Counted from the stretch's first letter, positions 6,955-15,569 are shown. The stretch is DNA of 64,000 bases from Blautia faecicola (GCF_004123145.1 NZ_SDKC01000002.1:1-64000); one strand, 5' to 3'. Notes: generated from the sequence alone by a model not told the origin. Numbers and translations are program-made.

Positions 6955-9339
6955 ATGATACTTTTTAAGACACACAGCGAACATGAACTGAGAAGGATCA
7001 GAAAAACATTAAATGAAATAGAAAAACTGCGTCCAGCCATGCTAAAACTGACCGATAAACAGTTGCAGGATAAAACGAAAGAATTTAAAAAGCGGTTAAC
7101 TAAAGAAACACTGGAAGATCTCCTTCCGGAAGCTTTTGCAGTGATCCGGGAAGCCGACCGCCGCGTACTGGGTATGGAACCTTTTCCGGTACAGCTCATG
7201 GGCGGCATCATAATGAGCCAGGGAAGAGTTGCTGAAATGTGCACTGGAGAGGGAAAAACCCTTGTATGTACGCTTCCCTGTTATCTGCATGCTCTGGAAG
7301 GAAAAGGAGTCCATGTTGTCACCGTCAATGATTATCTTTCCCAAAGGGACTGTGAACTGATGCGACCTGCCTATGAATTTATGGGACTCACCTGTGGAAG
7401 CATTGTCCAAGATACCGATCCAGCACAGAGAAAAGAAGAATATTCCAAGGATATTACCTATATAACAAATAACGAACTGGGATTTGATTACCTGCGTGAT
7501 AATATGGCAAAACGCAAAACACTTCTTGTCCAAAGAGGACTTCATTTCTGTATTATTGACGAGGTGGATTCCGTTCTGATTGATGAAGCAAGAACTCCGC
7601 TGATTATTTCTGGAAATAAACAGATGTCTCCCGGAAAATACCTGGCTTTTGACAAAGCTGCGAAGCAGTTGGAAGTCGGAAAAACACAAGAAATGTCCAA
7701 GATTGACTACATTGCAGGTGAAGCTGCAAAAGAGACAGGTGACTTTATCCTGGAAGAGAAGGATAATAATTTATTTTTAACGGAGCAGGGAACGAAAAAG
7801 GCAGAAAAATTCTTTGGCATCAAGAATCTGTCCGATCCGGAAAATATCAGCATTCAGCATGGCATGGATATGGCTCTTCGCGCAAACTATCTGATGCATA
7901 AAGATAAAGATTACGTGGTACGTGATGATGAGGTATGGATTGTAGACAGTTTTACCGGACGTATCATGCCTGGAAGAAGATTCTCTGACGGACTCCATCA
8001 GGCCCTGGAAGCAAAGGAAAATGTTACCATCCATCCGGAAAACCGTACTTTAGCTACTATCAGTTTTCAGAATTTTTTTAATAAATACGAAAAAAAGTGT
8101 GGAATGACAGGTACTGCGATCACGGAAGAGCAGGAATTCCGCGATATCTACTACATGGACGTTGTAACAGTGCCTACGAACCGTCCCATATTAAGAAGGG
8201 ATCTTCGGGACAGAGTATATAAGACAAAAGCTGAAAAATACGCTGCGATCATCAAGGCGGTATCCAGAGCACACCAAAAAGGACAACCTGTGCTGGTAGG
8301 CACAACAACCATAGATGTTTCTGAAACGTTATCTATGTTGCTATCCAAGCACGGACTACAGCACAATGTTCTGAATGCGAAAAACCCGGAACAGGAAGCT
8401 GCGATTGTCGCTGAAGCAGGCCATGTAGGGGCGATCACCATTGCTACCAATATGGCTGGAAGGGGAACAGATATTAAATTGGATGAAAAGGCAAGAGAGG
8501 CAGGTGGTCTCTTTGTGATCGGTACAGAACGTCACGAATCACGACGAATCGACAATCAGCTCCGTGGACGCGCCGGTAGACAGGGAGATCCTGGAAAATC
8601 CAGGTTTTTTATCTCTCTGGAAGATGATCTGATGCGTCTGTTTGGTTCGGAACGGTACATCTCTATTTTTGAAAAGGTCGGAATCAAAGACGGAATGCCT
8701 ATCGAACATAAAATGCTCTCTAAGGCAGTGGAAAAAGCACAGAAAAAAGTGGAAGAAAACCATTTTGCCTCCAGAAAACAGTTGCTTGAATACGATCAAG
8801 TGAATAATGACCAGCGGGAAATCATATACAAAGAGCGGGCCATGGTGTTGAAAGGGCAGGATGTACATGAAGAGATTACCGGCATGATCCGTACCGTAAT
8901 CGATAGAAAAATACAGGAGGCAAAAAAGGATGGTGCACTTTCCGTGGTTGAATTGAACCGGATACTGCTTCCGATCATTCCTGTTCCGTCCTTGTCAAAG
9001 AAAGATGTCCAGAAACGTGGATTCGAAAAAAAACTCTTCCAGGAAGCCATTGGCCTTTATGAGCAGAAGGAGAAACTGTTGGAACAAATGTATCCAGGAC
9101 AGCATATCATGCGCGAAGTGGAACGCAATATTTTATTGAGGATCGTGGATGCGAACTGGATGGAACAGATCGATGCAATGGAGCAATTGCGTCAAGGAAT
9201 CCACATGGTCAGCTATGGTCAAAAAGATCCCAAAGTAGAATACCGTGTTCGTGGGTTTCAGATGTTTGATCTGATGAACAAAAACATCCAGGAAGAGACA
9301 GTGAAACTTTTATATCAGGTAGATCCAGTCACCTCATAA
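6955..9339 (+). CDS. secA: SecA-type preprotein translocase ATPase lacking the C-terminal zinc domain
   Basis: A 794-residue SecA, the peripheral membrane ATPase that drives proteins through SecYEG. Visible features are Walker A TGEGKT (about residues 95-100), DEVDSVLIDEARTPLIISG (about 200-220), the preprotein cross-linking domain, and NMAGRGTDI with RGRAGRQGDPG in the second nucleotide-binding fold. It ends YQVDPVTS, so the usual C-terminal linker and Cys/His zinc tail of housekeeping SecA (SecB/ribosome binding) is absent. Length and absence of the tail fit an accessory SecA. The ATG at 6955 follows an in-frame TGA closely, but its ribosome site is poor. Next to surface and TasA-type cargo, it may secrete element proteins (inference); without the rest of the genome I cannot exclude that it is the main SecA. 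Confidence 0.92.
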   Translation: MILFKTHSEHELRRIRKTLNEIEKLRPAMLKLTDKQLQDKTKEFKKRLTKETLEDLLPEAFAVIREADRRVLGMEPFPVQLMGGIIMSQGRVAEMCTGEGKTLVCTLPCYLHALEGKGVHVVTVNDYLSQRDCELMRPAYEFMGLTCGSIVQDTDPAQRKEEYSKDITYITNNELGFDYLRDNMAKRKTLLVQRGLHFCIIDEVDSVLIDEARTPLIISGNKQMSPGKYLAFDKAAKQLEVGKTQEMSKIDYIAGEAAKETGDFILEEKDNNLFLTEQGTKKAEKFFGIKNLSDPENISIQHGMDMALRANYLMHKDKDYVVRDDEVWIVDSFTGRIMPGRRFSDGLHQALEAKENVTIHPENRTLATISFQNFFNKYEKKCGMTGTAITEEQEFRDIYYMDVVTVPTNRPILRRDLRDRVYKTKAEKYAAIIKAVSRAHQKGQPVLVGTTTIDVSETLSMLLSKHGLQHNVLNAKNPEQEAAIVAEAGHVGAITIATNMAGRGTDIKLDEKAREAGGLFVIGTERHESRRIDNQLRGRAGRQGDPGKSRFFISLEDDLMRLFGSERYISIFEKVGIKDGMPIEHKMLSKAVEKAQKKVEENHFASRKQLLEYDQVNNDQREIIYKERAMVLKGQDVHEEITGMIRTVIDRKIQEAKKDGALSVVELNRILLPIIPVPSLSKKDVQKRGFEKKLFQEAIGLYEQKEKLLEQMYPGQHIMREVERNILLRIVDANWMEQIDAMEQLRQGIHMVSYGQKDPKVEYRVRGFQMFDLMNKNIQEETVKLLYQVDPVTS

Positions 9340-9379
9340 ATAACACATGTTTTAAGTTGCCAATGGGAGATGTAAAACC

Positions 9380-10138
9380 ATGATCAGAGAAGCATTCAAG
9401 GATGAAGATCGTCGAAAAAACGAAAACCAAATAACTCTAAAGACTGCATTGACACCGGCTAATTGGAAAAAATATAAAAAAGAAGCACGGAAAGAACGTA
9501 ATTATCAAGAAAGAAAAGAGCAGAAAAAGTTTCAGACCCAGAATAGGGAAAAACTTCATTTAGCAGTGGAACATGATCAATACGCACCCGATGAAACGAT
9601 CCCACTCTTTATAAAAAATGCTTTTCCCCTAGATAAAGAAGTGTTCAAAATAGCTGGTTCAAGAAAAAATCCGCTGATCACATACCACTGCAAACGGTGC
9701 AATGAAGATTTTTCTGTATATTGGAATAACTATCTAAAAAGATCTGGTCACAACTGTGCCTCCCTGATATCTTCTGGAGAAGCTGTCGTCGCCAGCTACC
9801 TGAAGTCCCAAGATATTCGATTTTTAACGCAAAGACATACGCTTGAATGTATCAATCCAGATACGGGTCATGTAATGCCATATGACTTTGAAATTACAGA
9901 TAAAAAGATACTCATAGAGGTGCAGGGCGAACAACACCGGACTTTTATCGAGAGATTCCATGTTGATCAGGAAGGATTTGAATATCAGCTGAAAAAGGAT
10001 GTGTATAAGAAAGAATTTGCCATTCGTAATGGCTATAAGCTTGTTGAGATTTGGTACGAAGATATTGAGAATGGAAAATTCAAGGACATCATTAACGCTG
10101 CGATTGATGAGAAACCGTGTACGTCATTGATTAGATGA
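9380..10138 (+). CDS. Zinc-ribbon plus PD-(D/E)XK-like endonuclease
   Basis: A 252-residue protein, 40 bases after secA and probably co-transcribed. The N-terminal 75 residues are highly charged. A treble-clef-like segment follows (CKRCNEDF..., then NCASL, about 106-135). The C-terminal half has SSGEAVVASYL, PYDFEI, IEVQGEQH and KLVEIWYED, matching a restriction-endonuclease-like (Vsr/homing) fold with catalytic E, D and ExQ/K positions. Such proteins resemble phage or element homing nucleases. Function is inferred from motifs; the target is unknown. The Q in EVQGEQH replaces the usual Lys, as in some family branches. Confidence 0.65.
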   Translation: MIREAFKDEDRRKNENQITLKTALTPANWKKYKKEARKERNYQERKEQKKFQTQNREKLHLAVEHDQYAPDETIPLFIKNAFPLDKEVFKIAGSRKNPLITYHCKRCNEDFSVYWNNYLKRSGHNCASLISSGEAVVASYLKSQDIRFLTQRHTLECINPDTGHVMPYDFEITDKKILIEVQGEQHRTFIERFHVDQEGFEYQLKKDVYKKEFAIRNGYKLVEIWYEDIENGKFKDIINAAIDEKPCTSLIR

Positions 10139-10188
10139 GCATATGCAAACGGTAATGGAGAACACGAAATCCGATTTGTCTGCATTGC

Positions 10189-10230
10189 AGTCAATTACCC
10201 CGACCCATAAAGGGTACGGGGTAATTGACT
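10189..10230. other. Long inverted repeat after the nuclease gene
   Basis: AGTCAATTACCCCG and CGGGGTAATTGACT are perfect 14-base arms around a loop that itself pairs (ACCC/GGGT). There is no T run after it on the plus strand. It may be a terminator-like stem, a protein-binding site or a recombination site. The remainder of 10139-10360 holds no gene I can support. Confidence 0.6.
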
Positions 10231-10334
10231 GACAAGTGGTCTTCTGCCTCGATATATGATAAAGGCAAATAGTTGGGGAGAAATCCTTAGTAGTAATGGA
10301 CTGCCAAGGGACAAGAGTTGCAGATTTTTATAAT

Positions 10335-10346
10335 TTACGCGTAAAA
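10335..10346. promoter_or_regulatory. Palindrome TTTACGCGTAAA
   Basis: A perfect 12-base palindrome just upstream of the abiF promoter -35. A related palindrome ATTCACGCGTGAAT occurs at about 15476-15489. It is a possible operator for a common regulator. Confidence 0.4.
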
Positions 10347-10360
10347 AATCACAAAATCTA

Positions 10361-10389
10361 TTGCATTTTTTTGCACTTTTGAATATACT
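10361..10389 (+). promoter_or_regulatory. Canonical promoter for the AbiF small RNA/gene
   Basis: TTGCAT (10361-10366) and TATACT (10384-10389) are separated by 17 bases, a near-consensus sigma-A promoter. The predicted start is near 10396, just before the small RNA. Confidence 0.7.
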
Positions 10390-10395
10390 ATATGT

Positions 10396-10461
10396 AACAG
10401 AGTTGCCCGAAGTCTTTTGGACATTGGGGACCAGGCTGAGACTTGTGCTCAGCTTTTTTAC
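10396..10461 (+). ncRNA. Candidate abiF RNA upstream of the Abi gene
   Basis: A short structured transcript is predicted between the promoter and the gene. It contains GTTGCCCGAAGTC and TTGGGGACCAG, and ends with the terminator-like hairpin GCTGAG-ACTTGTG-CTCAGC followed by TTTTTT. Small conserved RNAs directly upstream of abiF genes are a published motif class (abiF RNA motif). The match here rests on position, size and terminal hairpin, not on a covariance-model search. Confidence 0.6.
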
Positions 10462-10477
10462 GTTAAGGAGAGATTTT

Positions 10478-11368
10478 ATGGATTTGAAAAAGCCATTGAC
10501 CTTCGATGAACAGTTGGATAAGTTAATTGCACACAGGATGGTTATTTCGGATAGAGAAAAAGCAAAAGATATTTTGAAGAAAGTAAATTATTACCGATTT
10601 ACAGGCTATGCTTTACAATTTAGGAAAGATCCTTCCGGCAGCGATTACATAGAAGGGACTACATTTGAAACGGTGTATCATCTTTATAAAGTTGATGAAA
10701 TATTACGTGACACATTCCGTCGGTATATTGAAAAAGCAGAGGTATATTATAGGACACAGATAGCTTATGGATTTTCAATTGCAAAATGTACAGATGCACC
10801 TTATGACCAGCATTACGATGAAAATAATTTTTATAATAAAAAAGGTTACAAAGAAGTGATGGAAACCTTTAGCAGGGAGCAAAATTATTATAAAGACAGT
10901 CTGATTGTAAAGCATCACAAAACAAAGTATTCCAGTAAAATGCCATTGTGGGTTATTGTAGAATTGATGTCTTTTTCTAATATGTCTAAGTTATATAGTT
11001 CTATGTATTATTCGGAAAAAGATACAATAGCCGGTATGGTTGGAGTGGGTAAGGATACATTGGAAAATCATTTACACTGCCTGTCTGTATTACGAAATAA
11101 ATGTGCACATGCTGCCAGGATGTATAATACGGATTTTAATCCTCCGGCAAAGTTTACAACATCTTTTTTGAGAAAACATCCGGAGATAAAAAATAATTCA
11201 TTATTTGCGTATACACTGGTTTTACTAAAAAGGCTTCCAGATGAAGAAAGTAAGAAATCTTTGATTCAGACGGTGGAAACAGTTATAAACGAGTACAGCA
11301 GTGATATTGATATGAATTTGATTGGTTTCCCGGAAAATTACATGGAAATTATGAGGAATAATTTATGA
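10478..11368 (+). CDS. abiF: AbiF/AbiD-family (Abi_2) HEPN abortive-infection protein
   Basis: A 296-residue member of the Abi_2 family, phage-exclusion proteins with a HEPN ribonuclease fold. The ATG at 10478 is chosen for its TTAAGGAG site, and the protein starts MDLKKPLTFDEQLDKL as usual for the family; the open frame upstream of it is the small RNA. Characteristic stretches are VNYYRFTGYALQF, near residue 33, and the HEPN motif RNKCAHAARMYN (RxxxxH, about residue 206). The upstream terminated small RNA probably controls or partners with the protein, as recently proposed for relatives of the Cas13 lineage (established knowledge of the family; the function here is inferred). It is probably defence cargo of the element. 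Confidence 0.88.
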   Translation: MDLKKPLTFDEQLDKLIAHRMVISDREKAKDILKKVNYYRFTGYALQFRKDPSGSDYIEGTTFETVYHLYKVDEILRDTFRRYIEKAEVYYRTQIAYGFSIAKCTDAPYDQHYDENNFYNKKGYKEVMETFSREQNYYKDSLIVKHHKTKYSSKMPLWVIVELMSFSNMSKLYSSMYYSEKDTIAGMVGVGKDTLENHLHCLSVLRNKCAHAARMYNTDFNPPAKFTTSFLRKHPEIKNNSLFAYTLVLLKRLPDEESKKSLIQTVETVINEYSSDIDMNLIGFPENYMEIMRNNL

Positions 11369-11379
11369 GATACTAATAT

Positions 11380-11432
11380 ACAGCCACTTTTCGTTGGTAA
11401 TATTTTACTACGAAGGGTGGCTGTTTTCTGGT
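11380..11432. terminator. Terminator after abiF
   Basis: ACAGCCAC and GTGGCTGT arms, with TTTTCG/CGAAG extending the stem, are followed by TTTTC. This fits the end of the abiF transcript. Confidence 0.7.
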
Positions 11433-11467
11433 TCGGAGCGTGGAGATGTTTCGTGAAAAAGTATCCA

Positions 11468-11517
11468 AAATGCCGGATATCTTTATCCCATCAAAAGGAA
11501 TAGAGATATCCGGCATT
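11468..11517. other. Inverted repeat AATGCCGGATATCT / AGATATCCGGCATT
   Basis: Perfect 14-base arms about 22 bases apart lie just outside the left end of the IS256 element. Function unknown: possibly a terminator remnant or the target structure of the insertion. Confidence 0.5.
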
Positions 11518-11599
11518 ATCCGTTTTCTTAAGTTAATGGCATTGTGAGAGCGTTTCAAGTTTTGTGTAAACAGAAAAACTGATATAAGATATGTCATTA

Positions 11600-11634
11600 G
11601 TTATCGAGGACAGAACCTGTTTTTCAGGGTTCTG
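11600..11634. terminator. Hairpin inside the IS256 left end
   Basis: GGACAGAACC and GGTTCTGTCC arms are followed by TTGTTTG. The stem could insulate the transposase from outside transcription or end its transcript. Confidence 0.55.
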
Positions 11635-11714
11635 TCCTTGTTTGTATTATAATGCAGTTTTAAGGCATGTCAAGCAGGACTGGCTGTGCCAGCCCTGCCT
11701 AGCATGCATTCTGC

Positions 11715-12962
11715 TTATAACCTTTCCAATCTTTCTTCGAAGAAAATTTCCAGCTGAGAATGGATCTGTCCCCAATCCTGACGGTGTCCCGTCCATTTCT
11801 TGGTGATATCTATCATGGCCAGATACAGCATTTTCAAGAGACTGTCATCGGATGGAAATACCGTCTTGGATTTGGTGACTTTCCGGAGCTGGCGGTTAAA
11901 TCCTTCAATCGTGTTCGTGGTATAGATCAGACGTCTGACAGCTTCCGGATACTTAAAATACGTTGAAAGATTTGCCCAGTTATCTTTCCATGACTTTGCA
12001 ATCTTAGGGTATTTCCCGCTCCATTTTTCGTCAAAGCTGTCCAGTTCTGCCAATGCAACTTCTTCTGTAGGAGCTGCATATACACGCTTCAGATCTGCCA
12101 TAAGTGGTTTGATCTCTTTGTAAGAAACAAATTTCGTGGTGTTCCTGATCTGATGGATGATGCACTGCTGGATCTCGGTCTGGGGAAATACTGCTTCAAT
12201 TGCCTGTGGAAAACCGGTCAGTCCATCCACACACGCAATCAATATATCTTCTACGCCCCGGTTTTTCAGACCATTCAGGATGGAGAGCCAGAACTTGGCA
12301 CTTTCATTTTGACCCACATACATCCCGAGGACATCCTTACGTCCTTCCATATCGATCCCAATCGCAATGTAAACAGCACGTTTTACAATCCGCCCCTCAT
12401 TACGGGCATGGAAATGGATCGCATCCATAAATACAACAGCATACACACTTTCTAATGGCCTTTCCTGCCATTCTTTTACTATTGGCAGGATCTTATCAGT
12501 AATCCGGCTGACAGTACTGTCGGAGATCTCAAGATCGTATAATTCACGCATGTGGCTTTCTATATCGGCAGTAGTCATTCCTTTTGCGTACATGGAAATG
12601 ATCTTTTCTTCCATGTCCTGCGTAATCGAATTCTGATACTTCTTTACAACCTGTGGTTCGAAGTCACCTTTTCGATCCCTTGGAATATCAATCTCCATAT
12701 CTCCGTAACTGGTATGTAACGTTTTCTGGGAATATCCATTCCTGGAATTATCGGTTTCTTTATTTCGATAATCATACTTGGAATATCCCAGTTCTTCATC
12801 CAGTTCCTGATCAAGGGCACCTTCCAAAATGATAGACATCATATCCCGCATAATGGAATTAACATCTGTTCCATCTTTTACTTTTACATTGTTTTCTTTC
12901 AGGTAGTTTCCCATGAGTTCTCTAAGTGCTGCTTTTTGTGGTGAATCCTTTTTTCTTGCCAT
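11715..12962 (-). CDS. IS256-family (mutator-type) transposase
   Basis: A 415-residue DDE transposase. The ATG at 12962 is chosen over an upstream ATG because GGAGG lies 8 bases before it. Catalytic residues are visible in VVFMDAIHF (first Asp), ACVDGLTGFP (second Asp) and TTNTIEGFNRQLRK (Glu). CIIHQIRNTTKFV between them is the usual family signature. The length is normal for the family and there is no frameshift, so the element is probably active or recently active. It interrupts the region between the Abi gene and the nuclease lipoprotein. Confidence 0.95.
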   Translation of the reverse strand: MARKKDSPQKAALRELMGNYLKENNVKVKDGTDVNSIMRDMMSIILEGALDQELDEELGYSKYDYRNKETDNSRNGYSQKTLHTSYGDMEIDIPRDRKGDFEPQVVKKYQNSITQDMEEKIISMYAKGMTTADIESHMRELYDLEISDSTVSRITDKILPIVKEWQERPLESVYAVVFMDAIHFHARNEGRIVKRAVYIAIGIDMEGRKDVLGMYVGQNESAKFWLSILNGLKNRGVEDILIACVDGLTGFPQAIEAVFPQTEIQQCIIHQIRNTTKFVSYKEIKPLMADLKRVYAAPTEEVALAELDSFDEKWSGKYPKIAKSWKDNWANLSTYFKYPEAVRRLIYTTNTIEGFNRQLRKVTKSKTVFPSDDSLLKMLYLAMIDITKKWTGHRQDWGQIHSQLEIFFEERLERL

Positions 12963-13131
12963 AAAATAAACCTCCAAACTGAGTAATTCTATCTTACATC
13001 AGTTTGGAGGTTTACACAAACTTTGGGATACTCCCGGCATTCAATATTGAGGCTTTTTAGACTTGGTAATGCCTGATAATTGGCCGCACACTCGTCCTTT
13101 AATCAAGAAAATAATGTATCATGCTTTGTCT

Positions 13132-14268
13132 TTACCAGCACCTTGAACACTTTCCGAGATGCATATCGATTGCATCCTGTTCAGTAACTTGTGTTGCTTT
13201 GGAAGGATCCATTCGGCCACAGTTATTCTTACTATGGTATTTGGAACCTGTTGCTGAAATCCATACCTTACTTTCAGACTCCTTTTCCGATGTTGAGGTT
13301 GTTTTTTCATCATCGGACGTCTTTGTTTCTTGTGATTGTACTTCTGTATATTGTGTACCAGACTCATTCACGAAAAAAGTTGCGTTTTCCTTTGCAACAA
13401 CACTTGCATCTTCCCAGGAATCACCGGTTTGATAATCAATACCTATTCCTGGTTGGATATTATAGATATAATAACAAAATTTGATACCTGCTCCCTGGTC
13501 TTCTACAGAATAAGCTTCCATCAAAACTCCACGGGCAACTAGTTCCGTATTTGTGAATACCGGTGTTACACGATATAAAACATGATTTCCGGTAGCCTCT
13601 ACGTAGTTGTCAACAGCATTCTCAAATGGAAGCATGCCAACAACATTCAGATAGCGTGTACCTGTGATCAGATTTTTGGGGTTCGCATTCTCGCCTGCCA
13701 ACTGAAAGCCTATCAAATGGCATCTATTATATAGATAATTTCCATCAATGATACCGTTATATTTAACAGTATGCCAGCCAGATGGTTTTACCATTCCGAT
13801 CTTTCCACGTGGCTCTGTCGGCTGCAGTTCTTTGCAGATATTCGCATATGCAACACCACATCTTCCCAATGTATCCAGCTCACTATATTCTTCAAATGCA
13901 TCTGTTCTTTGCTTATCTTCATCCGAAAAATACGGTTGGTTATCATTAATGGCTATATACGCATATCCTTCGTAGTCCGGTATATTTTCCCTTGTGGTGA
14001 TCACAGAAGAATCTTGCGCTTCCGTATTATTTTCAGAAGATTCCTGTAGCTGACCATCTTGCGACTCGATTTCCGATTGGTCCGGCTCATCTGTATCTTC
14101 TTCAACTTTTGGTTCTTCTGTGACCTCAGCTTCCTGACTAACTACAACAGCTTCATCCGTGCTTTGATTTGTTTCCGTTTGCAGGTTCTCATTACATCCG
14201 GTTAACGAGAACACTAAGAATAGCGACAGTAAAATACTATACCAACGGTTGTGTCTTCTTGAGTTCAT
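13132..14268 (-). CDS. Secreted lipoprotein DNA/RNA non-specific endonuclease
   Basis: A 378-residue protein. The start at 14268 is preferred because AAAGGAT precedes it and a lipoprotein signal peptide follows (basic RRHNRW, hydrophobic stretch, lipobox SLTGC). An acidic, disordered linker of about 90 residues leads to a beta-beta-alpha-metal nuclease domain with NYLYNRCHLIGFQLAG and NLITGTRYLN, as in DNA-entry nucleases and NucA/EndA-type enzymes. The Cys in RCHL takes the position usually filled by Ser/Thr/Gly. The C-terminal 45 residues carry a small Cys/His motif (YHSKNNCGRM ... GKCSRCW). It is probably surface-anchored, degrading extracellular DNA or competitor uptake DNA. It lies 20 bases downstream of the KfrA-like gene, likely as one operon. 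Confidence 0.88.
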   Translation of the reverse strand: MNSRRHNRWYSILLSLFLVFSLTGCNENLQTETNQSTDEAVVVSQEAEVTEEPKVEEDTDEPDQSEIESQDGQLQESSENNTEAQDSSVITTRENIPDYEGYAYIAINDNQPYFSDEDKQRTDAFEEYSELDTLGRCGVAYANICKELQPTEPRGKIGMVKPSGWHTVKYNGIIDGNYLYNRCHLIGFQLAGENANPKNLITGTRYLNVVGMLPFENAVDNYVEATGNHVLYRVTPVFTNTELVARGVLMEAYSVEDQGAGIKFCYYIYNIQPGIGIDYQTGDSWEDASVVAKENATFFVNESGTQYTEVQSQETKTSDDEKTTSTSEKESESKVWISATGSKYHSKNNCGRMDPSKATQVTEQDAIDMHLGKCSRCW

Positions 14269-14287
14269 TTTATAAATATCCTTTCGT

Positions 14288-15241
14288 TTATTTTTGCTCT
14301 TCATGGACAGACCTTGTGTGATCTTCATATTGCAGCTTCAGCTGTTCGATAATGGCAGTTAATCTGGCATTTTCTTTATCAGCCTGTCGCAACTGTATAT
14401 CCATTTCTTTTTCTTTTTTATTTACAGCCTTTTCCAATGCAAGTTCTGCTGCCCCTGCATCTTTTAATGCCTGCTGCTCCAGTTTCACAATCTGATGGGA
14501 GAGGGCAGTATTCGCCACCGTCAGATCTTTTGTTTCTGCCTTAGACACGGTGAATTCAGCAGACAGCTTTTCATATGCTTTTTTCGCTTCTTTTAAAGCC
14601 TGTTCCGCTTCCCTTAAGGAATCCGTCATTTTCCGGATATCTTCTTTGTTTTTTTCAATTAGATCCCGGTGGTCTTCCTGAAGACTGGTATACTGGGCTT
14701 TAAGTTCATGATATCCTTTTAGTTCCTCTTCCATGGACGTCATTTGGCGCAGGAGGAGATTATTATTGGATTCTTTTTCTTTTGCGATAATCCGTGCATC
14801 GTCTCTTTCCCTTATAGCCTGAGCTCTTTCTTGACAGGCACGGAACAGTTCTTCTTCAGATTTTTTCCGTTCTTCCTCCATAGCATGCCTGTCGTTTTCC
14901 ATTTTCTCTCTTGTTTCTTCCGTCCATGCCTTAGCGGTTTCCAAAGCTGTCTTCTTTTCATCTAGGGCACTATCTAATTGTTTCTTCAATTCTGCCAGTC
15001 GGTTGTCCTGACCTGCTACAATGCCGTTGATCTGCTTGATCAATGTTGTGATCGTAGCATCCACGGATCTTAATGTTTCTTCTAGCTCCGGATGTGTTCC
15101 CTTTATATATTCTGCCTCCGCAATGTTCAGAATCCTTAAGAGGGTATCTTCTTTTTTTTCTCCGTCTCTTGCGTAGGTAGACATCACTTTATTTGCCTTG
15201 TCTATCGTCTCCGGACTGGCAGCAACTGCGAAATTAGCCAT
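14288..15241 (-). CDS. KfrA-like coiled-coil DNA-binding protein
   Basis: A 317-residue protein. The N-terminal 60 residues (ASPETIDKANKVMSTY...) could hold a DNA-binding helix bundle. From about residue 65 to the end it is continuous coiled coil rich in Glu/Lys/Ala. This design (N-terminal DNA binding plus long coiled-coil tail) is typical of plasmid KfrA-type proteins, which bind repeats at their own promoter and help plasmid stability. The operator-like repeats at 15299-15336 directly upstream support that. I cannot confirm homology by eye, so the family name is a structural analogy. It is followed at 20 bases by the nuclease lipoprotein. Confidence 0.6.
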   Translation of the reverse strand: MANFAVAASPETIDKANKVMSTYARDGEKKEDTLLRILNIAEAEYIKGTHPELEETLRSVDATITTLIKQINGIVAGQDNRLAELKKQLDSALDEKKTALETAKAWTEETREKMENDRHAMEEERKKSEEELFRACQERAQAIRERDDARIIAKEKESNNNLLLRQMTSMEEELKGYHELKAQYTSLQEDHRDLIEKNKEDIRKMTDSLREAEQALKEAKKAYEKLSAEFTVSKAETKDLTVANTALSHQIVKLEQQALKDAGAAELALEKAVNKKEKEMDIQLRQADKENARLTAIIEQLKLQYEDHTRSVHEEQK

Positions 15242-15279
15242 TTCATCACCTTTCCTTTCACATTTTCTCTGTGCATCTG

Positions 15280-15336
15280 TACTTATTATAGCATACTAAA
15301 TTAATATTAACCAATTAATATTAATCAATTAATATT
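15280..15336 (-). promoter_or_regulatory. Promoter and three 14-bp-spaced operator repeats of the KfrA-like gene
   Basis: Three direct copies of AATTAATATT occur at 15299-15308, 15313-15322 and 15327-15336, exactly 14 bases apart. They lie immediately upstream of an extended -10 element on the minus strand (TGCTATAAT, about 15285-15293). Repressor binding would cover the -35 region. Autoregulation is inferred. Confidence 0.6.
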
Positions 15337-15475
15337 ATTTATTTCATACTTTTCTGCAAGGGTAGAACCAGATCCGGCAGCAGATTTTCCGTCCTTGGAC
15401 ATAAAAAGCACTGAATAGAACGACAGAACAGTTACTATACGATTGATTAATGGGAAAACAGGAAAATTTGTGATT

Positions 15476-15489
15476 ATTCACGCGTGAAT
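15476..15489. promoter_or_regulatory. Palindrome ATTCACGCGTGAAT
   Basis: A perfect 14-base palindrome sharing the core TYACGCGTRA with the one at 10335-10346. It lies upstream of the 68-residue gene. It could be an operator. The rest of 15337-15569 shows no gene. Confidence 0.4.
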
Positions 15490-15569
15490 AGGCATCTGAA
15501 AACATGATAGAAAAGGATTGAAATAAGATATTATTTTAGCAGATCAAGCACAGCAATGGAAGGAATATT

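Larger units (their letters stand above)
11546..13035 (-). mobile_element. IS256-family insertion sequence (about 1.49 kb, apparently complete)
   Basis: It contains one intact mutator-type transposase on the minus strand. The 26-base ends (11546-11571 and 13010-13035, inverted) share CAA, TTTGTGTAAAC and an outer GAG. The flanks both read GGCATT outside the element (11538-11543 and 13036-13041), consistent with an 8-9 base target duplication that has partly diverged. A further hairpin (CTCCAAACTGA / TCAGTTTGGAG, 12972-13009) sits in front of the transposase. Exact ends are inferred from the repeats. Confidence 0.8.

Noticed and set aside
10361-10477. N-terminal extension of the Abi protein from an ATG inside the promoter region
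   Set aside because: The extension covers the promoter and small RNA; the family N-terminus and ribosome site start at 10478.
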